Of a DNA stretch of 15,210 bases, positions 6,934-12,351 are shown piece by piece; position 1 is the stretch's first letter; the number at the start of each line of letters is the position of its first letter. The stretch is from contig JAOPZP010000502.1 in NCBI GenBank assembly GCA_025964055.1, positions 1 through 15,210 on the forward strand, written 5' to 3'. Made by a program: the position numbers and the translations under genes. The notes under the pieces were generated by a model. It had not been told where the DNA came from. It did not search any database and was given only the letters and a program-made list of their open reading frames with translations. The stretch comes from Conexibacter sp. Lineage in GTDB: Bacteria > Actinomycetota > Thermoleophilia > Solirubrobacterales > Solirubrobacteraceae.

Positions 6934-8676
6934 ATGAGACTCCTCAAGACCCTTCCCCTCGTCCTCGCCCTCGCCGTGGCCGCGCTGCTCGCGCCCGCCG
7001 GCGCCCAGGCGGCCTCGCCCGGCGTCAACATCGCCGGCGCCCCGACCCCCGACCGCGTCACCGAGGCCATCGCCACGGGCGCCAAGCAGGTCCGCATCTT
7101 CGCGCTGTGGAAGGACTTCGAGCCCCACGCGCGCGGCGAGTACCCCTCCAACGAGGTCAACCTCGCCAACACGATCAAGGTCTACGACGACGCCATCCGG
7201 CTGCTCAACGCCGCCGGCGTCAAGCCGCTGTTCGTCGTCACCGAGGCCCCGGCGTGGGCCAACGGCTCCGCCGACGTCAACGTCCCGCCGACCGACGTCA
7301 ACGACTTCGCCGACTTCCTCAAGCGCTTCGCGGCCCACAACAAGGCCGTCGGCCCGGTGGCCGGCTACGAGGTGTGGAACGAGCCCGACGAGAACGTCTT
7401 CTGGCACCCGGGACCGGACGCGACTAAGTACACCGCCATGCTCAGGGCGGCCTACACGGCCATCAAGGCCGGCGACCCGGCCGCCACCGTCGTGGCCGGC
7501 CCGACGACGGGCAACGACTACGCCTGGCTGGAGAACCTCTACACCGCCGGCGCGGCCGGCTCCTTCGACGTCGTGGCGGTCCACACCGACACGTCCTGCC
7601 TCGATCGCGGCCCCGACGAGTTCTACCGCGAGGACGGGCGCCTGGCGCGCTTCACGTTCCTCGGCTACCGCACCGTGCACGAGACCATGGACGCCCACGG
7701 CGACGGCGGCAAGCCGATCTGGATGAGCGAGCTCGGCTGGTCCTCGACCAACGGCGGCCCGGCGTCCTGCATCCGCGGCATGTGGACCGGCCAGAAGCCG
7801 TCGGGCGTCAGCGAGGGCAACCAGGCGGCGTTCCTGGCCAAGGCCTACAGCTGCCTGGCCAACGACCCGTACGTCACGCAGGCCGACTGGTTCACCCTGC
7901 GCGACACGACCGGCGAGTCGGTCGACGAGCTCAACCACTACGGGCTGCTGCGCACCGACGGCACCGGCAAGCCGGCGCTGAACGCCTTCAAGGCGGTCGC
8001 CCAGGCCGGCGGCGGCGCGGCAGGGCCGTGCGGCGACTTCGACGCCCCGAGCGTCCGGATCGTCAAGCCGACCCCCGGCCAGCAGTTCGTCGACAAGCTG
8101 GACCTCTCGGCGGCCGCGAGCGACGGCGGCGTGGGCATCGCCCGCATCACCTTCTCGTTCGACGGCGGCCAGGAGATCCGCAACTACACCGACGGCCTCG
8201 TCAACGACGCGCCGGTCGGCCTCGCTCCGTGGCAGGGCTCCGGCAAGCTGGCCATGGGTGCGCACACCGTCGAGGTGACGGCGCTCGACAAGAACGGCAA
8301 CACCACCAAGCAGACGGTGTCGGTCGTCAAGGTCGCCTCGCTGGCCGCGACGCTCACCCCGGCCTTCAAGCTGAAGACCAAGAAGATCAAGTGCAAGAAG
8401 CGCGTCTGCTCGGTCGCGGGCTCGCTCTCGCGCGGCGCCATCAAGGCCGCGGGCCCGCTGCCCTCGCTGGGCGGCAAGGTCGCCGTCGAGTGGCAGTTCC
8501 GCAACAAGAAGAAGCAGTGGCGCAAGCTGGTCGGCGGCCTCAAGCCCGCCAACAAGGCCTTCACCTTCAAGGCCAAGCTGAAGCTCAAGGGCCAGTGGCG
8601 CGTGCGGCTCGTCTACCTGGGCCAGGCGCCCTACAAGAAGACCGCCTCCAAGTACCTCACCTTCAAGGTCAGGTAG
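6934..8676 (+). CDS. Secreted clan-A glycoside hydrolase with Ig-like and Lys-rich C-terminal domains
   Basis: The protein has 580 residues. Residues 1-26 form a signal peptide (basic start, LPLVLALAVAALLAP core, cleavage near AQA). The catalytic (beta/alpha)8 barrel spans about 29-358 and looks GH39- or GH5-like: Glu150 in YEVWNEPD fits the acid/base and Glu266 in IWMSELGWS the nucleophile of a retaining enzyme. An Ig-like domain follows at about 371-468 (APSVRIVKPTPG to TVEVTALDKNGN). A basic domain at 475-580 is rich in Lys (KLKTKKIKCKKR, NKKKQWRK) and may bind anionic wall or surface polymers. The start was chosen at the ATG where the signal peptide begins; the frame runs open upstream but lacks a signal there. 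Substrate unknown. It is divergent from the aldehyde dehydrogenase gene. Confidence 0.85.
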   Translation: MRLLKTLPLVLALAVAALLAPAGAQAASPGVNIAGAPTPDRVTEAIATGAKQVRIFALWKDFEPHARGEYPSNEVNLANTIKVYDDAIRLLNAAGVKPLFVVTEAPAWANGSADVNVPPTDVNDFADFLKRFAAHNKAVGPVAGYEVWNEPDENVFWHPGPDATKYTAMLRAAYTAIKAGDPAATVVAGPTTGNDYAWLENLYTAGAAGSFDVVAVHTDTSCLDRGPDEFYREDGRLARFTFLGYRTVHETMDAHGDGGKPIWMSELGWSSTNGGPASCIRGMWTGQKPSGVSEGNQAAFLAKAYSCLANDPYVTQADWFTLRDTTGESVDELNHYGLLRTDGTGKPALNAFKAVAQAGGGAAGPCGDFDAPSVRIVKPTPGQQFVDKLDLSAAASDGGVGIARITFSFDGGQEIRNYTDGLVNDAPVGLAPWQGSGKLAMGAHTVEVTALDKNGNTTKQTVSVVKVASLAATLTPAFKLKTKKIKCKKRVCSVAGSLSRGAIKAAGPLPSLGGKVAVEWQFRNKKKQWRKLVGGLKPANKAFTFKAKLKLKGQWRVRLVYLGQAPYKKTASKYLTFKVR

Positions 8677-8699
8677 CACTTCGGGCAGGGGTACGGGCG

Positions 8700-8727
8700 G
8701 GCGGGGAAGCGCGGTAGCTTCCCCGCC
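8700..8727. promoter_or_regulatory. 28-bp inverted repeat covering the promoter and abutting the start of the flavoenzyme gene
   Basis: GGCGGGGAAGC at 8700-8710 and GCTTCCCCGCC at 8717-8727 are perfect reverse complements around a GCGGTA centre. The right arm ends one base before the ATG at 8728. A -10-like TAGCTT (8715-8720) lies within it, seven bases before the ATG, so this could be the operator of a leaderless promoter. It could equally act as a hairpin terminator for the glycoside hydrolase gene that ends at 8676. Confidence 0.6.
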
Positions 8728-9840
8728 ATGTCGTCGTCTGCCGTTGTCGTGGGAGCCGGGGTTCTCGGCTCCTCCATCGCCGATCGCCTGGCCCGCTCGG
8801 GCTGGGACGTCACGCACGTCGAGCGCCTGGCGCCCGGCCACGTGCGCTCCGGCAGCGGCGACGAGTCGCGGCTCATCCGCTCCTCACACGGCCCCGATGC
8901 CCTGCACGCGCAGATGGCGCGGCGGGCGCGGGAGCTGTGGATCGAGCTGGACCCGCGGCTGTTCGTGCCGTCGGGGATCGCGTGGTTCGCCCACGAGGCC
9001 GACGGGTGGGAGGCGGCGAGCGAGCGCACGCTGAAGGCGCTCGGCATCCCGGTGGAGCGCGTGGACCCGGCGGAGCTCTTCCCGTCGGTCAACGTCGACG
9101 ACCTGGCGTTCACGCTGTACGAGCCCGAGGCCGGGATCCTGTGGGCGCGCGACGGCGTGCGGGCGCTGGCCGACCGCGCCGTCACGGCCGGGGCGGAGCG
9201 GATCACCGCGGTGGCGCGGCCCGACGGCGAGCGCGTCGTGCTCGACGACGGGCGCGTGCTCGAGGCCGACCACGTCATCTGGGCCTGTGGCGCGTGGATG
9301 GCCGAGCTGTTCGGCGACGTGCTGGATCTGCGGATCACCCGCGCCGAGGTCTTCTACTTCGGCGGCGACGGGTCCTGGGCGACGCCGGGGGTGCCGGGCT
9401 GGGTCGACTTCGACGGCGCGGCCTATGGCCTGGGCGACCTCGACGGGCGCGGCATCAAGGTCGGCCCCGACGACGAGGGGCCCGTGGTCGACCCGACGGC
9501 CGTCGACCGCCAGGCGACCCCGGAACGGCTGGAGGCGGCGCGCAGCTACCTCGCGCATCGCTTCCCGGCGCTGGCCGGCGCGCCGCTGGTCGGCAACCGC
9601 GTCTGCCAGTACGAGATGACGGCCGACGAGCGCTTCGTCGTCGCGCCGCATCCGGCGCACGGCGACCGCGTGTGGCTCGTCGGCGGCGGGTCCGGCCACG
9701 CCTTCAAGCACGGGCCGGCGCTGGCCGAGCGCCTGGAGTCCTGGCTCACCCGGGCCGAGGAGCCCGAGGCCTGCTTCGCGGTCGGCGAGCGCCGCCGCGA
9801 GGCCGCGATGCGCACCGCCGGGACCCGGCTCGCCGGGTAA
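8728..9840 (+). CDS. FAD-dependent amine oxidase, monomeric sarcosine oxidase-like
   Basis: The protein has 370 residues, close to the roughly 390 of monomeric sarcosine and N-methyl-amino-acid oxidases, which demethylate secondary amines with oxygen and release hydrogen peroxide. The FAD-binding motif is G9-A-G-V-L-G14. SGSGDESRLIRSSHG (41-55) matches the family GDTRxIRH region. Lys244 in GIKVGPDD aligns with the oxygen-activating lysine. Cys293 in RVCQYEMTADERFVV aligns with the cysteine that holds FAD covalently. GGSGHAFKHGPALAE (319-333) is the closing flavin-binding segment. Residue alignments are from memory of the family. The start is placed by the FAD motif and the adjacent -10-like hexamer. 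Substrate could be sarcosine or another N-methyl or secondary amine. Confidence 0.87.
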   Translation: MSSSAVVVGAGVLGSSIADRLARSGWDVTHVERLAPGHVRSGSGDESRLIRSSHGPDALHAQMARRARELWIELDPRLFVPSGIAWFAHEADGWEAASERTLKALGIPVERVDPAELFPSVNVDDLAFTLYEPEAGILWARDGVRALADRAVTAGAERITAVARPDGERVVLDDGRVLEADHVIWACGAWMAELFGDVLDLRITRAEVFYFGGDGSWATPGVPGWVDFDGAAYGLGDLDGRGIKVGPDDEGPVVDPTAVDRQATPERLEAARSYLAHRFPALAGAPLVGNRVCQYEMTADERFVVAPHPAHGDRVWLVGGGSGHAFKHGPALAERLESWLTRAEEPEACFAVGERRREAAMRTAGTRLAG

Positions 9841-10025
9841 GGAACACTCCATAAGTCCGTTCGCAGACATGACCCCTCAGGTCCCTGCGCGAGCGGTCGA
9901 TGCTGGTCTTGGAAGGCAGGCACGGAAGCCCTGGAACGGAAGCCGCCGTCCTTCGGGCACGAAGCCGTCGCTTGCCGGCCTCTGCATCCCTCCCGGGGTG
10001 CAGGGGCCGCGAGCCATCCTCGGCG
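9841..10025. other. Gene-free gap between two convergent genes
   Basis: This is the longest intergenic stretch in the window, between the flavoenzyme stop and the end of the PIN toxin gene. It holds the strong hairpin described separately, three loosely similar short motifs (CGGAAGCC twice, ACGAAGCC once) at about 9922-9968, and a 10-codon minus-strand open start at 9870. I recognise no RNA family in it. Confidence 0.5.
9976..10009. terminator. 15-bp hairpin between convergent genes, candidate bidirectional terminator
   Basis: Bases 9976-9990 pair with 9995-10009 around a TCCC loop, 15 pairs in all, of which two are G-T (G-U in RNA). It lies between the end of the plus-strand flavoenzyme gene and the end of the minus-strand PIN toxin gene, where a two-way terminator would be useful. 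There is no T-run on either side, so it is not a classical intrinsic terminator. Confidence 0.55.
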
Positions 10026-10436
10026 TCAGCCGGGCGCGACGGTCCGTAGGCCCGCAAGCCTCGCAGCAGCTCCCTGGCGATCGTCGTACGTGACGAAGCC
10101 ATCGATCGGGAGCACGGCGACGGCCGAGGCGATGTGGATCGCGTCGAGCGCGCGGAGCGTCGGTTCGGCGAGGGCGCCGGCGGCCAGCAGGAGCGCCCGG
10201 TCGATCGGGAGCAACGCGAGCGTCTGGAGGACGTCGTCGGCCTGCGCGATGAGGGCGTCGAGCGGCAGCCGCGGATCGTCGAACGCGGCACGTTGGACGG
10301 CGCGCGGCACCTCGGTCAGCACGAGCTCGCTGGAGATGACGTCGGCGCCGCTGAGGAACGTGCGCAGCGGTGCGGTCTGCGGCTCCTGGCGGACGAGCTT
10401 CACCAACGCCGACGCGTCGGCGTAGAAGAGCGCCAC
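10026..10436 (-). CDS. vapC: PIN-domain ribonuclease toxin, VapC family
   Basis: The 136 residues match the usual length and layout of VapC toxins, Mg-dependent RNases that cut tRNA or rRNA when freed from their antitoxin. The acidic cluster is visible: Asp7 in FYADASALVKL, Glu42 in ELVLTEVPRA, Asp98 in ALDAIHIASA and Asp118/Asp119 in TYDDRQ, so the active site looks intact. The start is a GTG at 10436, four bases after the antitoxin stop. A GGAG lies about 11 bases before it, a poor ribosome-binding site, which fits translational coupling with the antitoxin. The gene order antitoxin then toxin is typical. The target RNA cannot be inferred. Confidence 0.9.
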   Translation of the reverse strand: MALFYADASALVKLVRQEPQTAPLRTFLSGADVISSELVLTEVPRAVQRAAFDDPRLPLDALIAQADDVLQTLALLPIDRALLLAAGALAEPTLRALDAIHIASAVAVLPIDGFVTYDDRQGAAARLAGLRTVAPG

Positions 10437-10440
10437 CGGC

Positions 10441-10710
10441 TCAGTGGTCTCCGCGAATCTCGTTCAGCGCATGGCTCAGGGCCGTCGCGTCGCCGTCGAG
10501 CTGCAACGGCGCAGGAAGGCCGCGGCGGGTCGGCCGCGAGACGCGGCCTTCGGCGATGAGGCGATCGAGCGTCTCGCCCGTCGTCGGCGGCGGGCCGAGC
10601 TCGGCGACGGGTCGGTTGCGCTCGGTCACCACCAGACGCTCACCACGTTCGACCAGCCGCAGGTACCGGCTGAGATTCTGGCGCAGCTCCGCGACTCCCA
10701 CGGTGGTCAT
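10441..10710 (-). CDS. Phd/YefM-type antitoxin paired with VapC
   Basis: From the ATG at 10710 the protein has 89 residues. The N-terminal MTTVGVAELRQNLSRYLRLV, then ERGERLVVTERNRPVAELGP, is the characteristic dimerising DNA-binding fold of Phd/YefM antitoxins. The C-terminal part (about 45-89) would wrap the toxin. It would neutralise the PIN toxin encoded four bases downstream and repress the shared promoter. The ATG at 10716 and an upstream in-frame ATG at 10749 are alternatives. I prefer 10710 because the family motif begins there and a -10-like TACTTT lies exactly seven bases before it, the spacing seen at other leaderless genes here. Confidence 0.85.
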   Translation of the reverse strand: MTTVGVAELRQNLSRYLRLVERGERLVVTERNRPVAELGPPPTTGETLDRLIAEGRVSRPTRRGLPAPLQLDGDATALSHALNEIRGDH

Positions 10711-10723
10711 GTACATCAAAGTA
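10709..10723 (-). promoter_or_regulatory. Promoter and candidate operator of the toxin-antitoxin pair
   Basis: TACTTT (10723-10718 on the minus strand) is a -10-like hexamer seven bases before the antitoxin ATG. The perfect 8-base palindrome ATGTACAT (10709-10716) covers the spacer and the start codon, a sensible place for antitoxin binding and autoregulation. The palindrome is short, so the operator role is inference. Confidence 0.4.
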
Positions 10724-10752
10724 GCAGGAGCGCTGCGCCTGATCGACATCGG

Positions 10753-11129
10753 TCAGTGGATCAGGGTGAGCACCAGCTCGTCGAGCTCCTCGCCCCTCGC
10801 GTTCGCAAAGCCCCGGTCGGTGCCGGTCGCGACGAACCCGCATTTCTCCAGCACCCGGATGGAGCCGCCGTTGTCCGCGGCTGCGCGCGCACGCAGCCGA
10901 CCCTCAGGCACGATGCTCAGCAGCTCTCGCAGCGCTGCGGTGGCTGCTCCACGGCCCCAGTGCTCCCGTCCGATCCAGTACGTGACCTCGCGCTCCTCGG
11001 GCGGCCCGAACACGCCGGCGTGACCGACGACCTCGTGAACGCCGCCATGCGAACCGCCTCGGGGTCGTTGGAGTAGGCGTAGAAGACGACCAGGTCGTCG
11101 TCGCGGACTTCTCGTAGCGATACGTGCAT
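10753..11129 (-). pseudogene. GNAT acetyltransferase gene broken by an internal deletion and frameshift
   Basis: From the ATG at 11129, with GGGAGG (11141-11136) as ribosome-binding site, the frame encodes a normal RimJ/RimL-like N-terminus: MHVSLREVRDDDLVVFYAY, then SNDPEAVRMAAFT. After about residue 32, near 11029-11038, the family sequence jumps to another frame. There it continues as EVVGHAGVFGPPEEREV, then TYWIGREHWGRGAATAAL (acetyl-CoA loop), then SIRVLEKCGFVATG, to a TGA at 10753-10755. The two parts sum to about 125 residues against some 155-160 in relatives. The piece between strand 1 and GEVVGH, about 30 codons, appears deleted with a frame change. It should not make an active acetyltransferase. 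A sequencing error alone would not explain the missing segment. Confidence 0.75.
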
Positions 11130-11202
11130 CAGGAGCCTCCCTCGGAGACGAGTATCGAACAGCGGGCGGCGAATCGGCGTATCGTCGTGGATCACCCTCA
11201 AT

Positions 11203-11211
11203 GGAGGTGAT
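11203..11211 (+). promoter_or_regulatory. Strong ribosome-binding site that fixes the start at 11216
   Basis: GGAGGTGAT matches the 3' end of 16S rRNA over nine bases and sits at the right distance from the ATG at 11216. It overlaps the region just after the earlier in-frame ATG at 11201, which is therefore unlikely to be used. A -10-like TATCGT lies at 11180-11185. Confidence 0.75.
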
Positions 11212-11215
11212 GGCC

Positions 11216-11497
11216 ATGCATGTGGTCGTGCAGCATCGGATCACCGATCCGCAGAAGTTCGCCTCGATGGATGCCGCGGAGGTCGGGGGAGGTGGGCCGC
11301 CCGGCACCCAGGTGCGACAGTTCCTTCCGGCCACCGACGGCTCGGCGGCGTTCTGCGTGTGGGAGACGGGTTCGATGGACGCGCTCCGCGCCTACCTCGA
11401 TCCCGCCACCGCCGGCGTAACCGAGAACGCGTACTTCGAGGTCGATAGCCAGCACGCCTTGGGACTCCCCGAGGCTGCGGCGGCGGGCGCCCGGTAA
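11216..11497 (+). CDS. Small protein of probable dimeric alpha/beta-barrel fold, function unknown
   Basis: The protein has 93 residues, begins MHVVVQHRITDPQKFASMDA and is cytoplasmic. A beta strand and helix open the chain. VRQFLPATDGSAAFCVWE follows, then MDALRAYLDPATAG and ENAYFEVDSQHALGLP. This pattern recalls small ferredoxin-like dimeric barrel proteins (antibiotic monooxygenase-like or DUF4242-like). I recognise the general pattern but no enzyme function. It is divergent from the broken acetyltransferase gene and is followed by a hairpin at 11519-11541. Confidence 0.7.
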   Translation: MHVVVQHRITDPQKFASMDAAEVGGGGPPGTQVRQFLPATDGSAAFCVWETGSMDALRAYLDPATAGVTENAYFEVDSQHALGLPEAAAAGAR

Positions 11498-11518
11498 GGC
11501 TCCGAACGTCGAGTCAGA

Positions 11519-11541
11519 GCGCCCCCGAGTTGTGGGGGCGC
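11519..11541 (+). terminator. GC-rich hairpin after the small barrel gene
   Basis: GCGCCCCC (11519-11526) pairs perfectly with GGGGGCGC (11534-11541) around a seven-base loop, 22 bases after the upstream stop and 42 before the nucS start. No T-run follows, as is common in very GC-rich actinobacteria. Confidence 0.6.
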
Positions 11542-11570
11542 GCGGCTCAGTGCTCGTCTGGGCTGCGACG

Positions 11571-11576
11571 TAACCT
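11571..11576 (+). promoter_or_regulatory. -10-like hexamer of a probable leaderless promoter (nucS)
   Basis: TAACCT lies six bases before the GTG start at 11583, and no Shine-Dalgarno sequence is present in between or nearby. Transcription would begin at or next to the start codon. Confidence 0.5.
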
Positions 11577-11582
11577 CGTCGC

Positions 11583-12269
11583 GTGCGTCTCATCGTTGCC
11601 CGCTGCGCCGTCGACTACACCGGCCGCCTCACGACCCACCTGCCCGAAGCCGTCCGCCTGTTGATGATCAAGGCCGACGGCGGCGTCTCGATCTGGCACG
11701 ACGGTGGGTCATCGGTCAAGCCGCAGAACTGGATGACCCCGCCCACGGTCATCGAGACCGAGGGCGACCCGCTGGAGCGGATGGTCGTGCGCAAGCGTGC
11801 GGGAGCCACGGAGGACCGGCTGGACATCCGGATCGTGGACGTCGTCTCCGACGTCACGCACGACATGGGCGAGGCTGCGGCGCTGGAGAAGGATGGCGTC
11901 GAGGCCCACCTGCAGGAGCTGCTGGCCGAGCAGCCGCACTGGTGTGGCGACGGCTTCCGGCTCGTGCGCCGGGAGTGGCCGACCGACATCGGCCCGGTCG
12001 ACCTCATGTGCCGCGACGAGGCGGACGGCTGGATCGCCGTCGAGATCAAGCGCGTGGCGACGATCGACGCCGTCGAGCAGCTCACGCGCTACCTCGAGCG
12101 CCTGCGCGAGGACCCCGCCATGGCCGGGTGCCAGGGCGTGCTGGCCGCTCAGCAGATCAAGCCGCAGGCGCGGGTGCTGTCCGAGTCCCGGGGGCTGCGC
12201 TGCGTCGAGGGCGACCGCGCGGTGCGGCGCGGCGAGCGCGAGCCGGACCTCACGCTCTTCGTCGCCTGA
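11583..12269 (+). CDS. nucS: NucS/EndoMS mismatch-specific endonuclease
   Basis: The 228 residues are the full family length. NucS makes staggered double-strand cuts at mismatches and provides post-replicative mismatch repair in actinobacteria and some archaea that lack MutS-MutL. The N-terminal DNA-binding half has VARCAVDYTGRL, LLMIKADGGVSIWHDGG and KPQNWMTPP. The C-terminal RecB-like nuclease has the catalytic set Asp140 in GPVDLMCRD, then Glu154 and Lys156 in AVEIKR. VEQLTRYLERL and AAQQIKPQAR follow. The tail ends DLTLFVA, compatible with a sliding-clamp contact near the C-terminus. The GTG start is fixed by the conserved MRLIVARC beginning and the -10-like hexamer just before it. It appears to be transcribed alone. 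Confidence 0.96.
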   Translation: MRLIVARCAVDYTGRLTTHLPEAVRLLMIKADGGVSIWHDGGSSVKPQNWMTPPTVIETEGDPLERMVVRKRAGATEDRLDIRIVDVVSDVTHDMGEAAALEKDGVEAHLQELLAEQPHWCGDGFRLVRREWPTDIGPVDLMCRDEADGWIAVEIKRVATIDAVEQLTRYLERLREDPAMAGCQGVLAAQQIKPQARVLSESRGLRCVEGDRAVRRGEREPDLTLFVA

Positions 12270-12338
12270 GCGGCGGGCCCGGTGCGCAAGCGGAACGCCC
12301 GCGTGCCAGAACTTCCCCGCAACGGCCCGGCGACGTGA

Positions 12339-12344
12339 GAGGGT
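12339..12344 (+). promoter_or_regulatory. -10-like hexamer of a possible leaderless promoter (secreted hydrolase)
   Basis: GAGGGT is followed by the seven-base spacer GCCGCCC and the ATG at 12352. The same spacer precedes the start at 14650. The first base differs from the TANNNT pattern at the other genes, so this one is weaker. GAGGG could also serve as a ribosome-binding site. Confidence 0.35.
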
Positions 12345-12351
12345 GCCGCCC

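Noticed and set aside
4383..7427. A 1014-codon plus-strand open frame opposite the GGDEF-EAL and aldehyde dehydrogenase genes
   Set aside because: It is the antisense shadow of two minus-strand genes with intact domains and has no domain pattern of its own.
5269..8841. A 1190-codon minus-strand open frame across the aldehyde dehydrogenase and glycoside hydrolase genes
   Set aside because: It crosses genes on both strands in the wrong frame, and its composition is low-complexity Arg/Ala/Gly. The real genes have catalytic motifs.
9841..10025. A riboswitch or structured small RNA
   Set aside because: No known conserved core was recognised, and the gap lies between gene ends, not before a gene start. 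Only the hairpin is supported.
10753..11129. Programmed ribosomal frameshifting in the GNAT gene
   Set aside because: A frameshift alone would not restore the roughly 30 missing family residues, and no slippery sequence with a downstream structure is evident at the junction.
11201..11215. Earlier ATG start for the small barrel protein
   Set aside because: The strong ribosome-binding site at 11203-11211 lies after this ATG and is correctly spaced for the ATG at 11216.
11797..12351. N-terminal extension of the secreted hydrolase into the nucS region
   Set aside because: The frame is open, but the sequence there is the shadow of nucS. The signal peptide begins at 12352.
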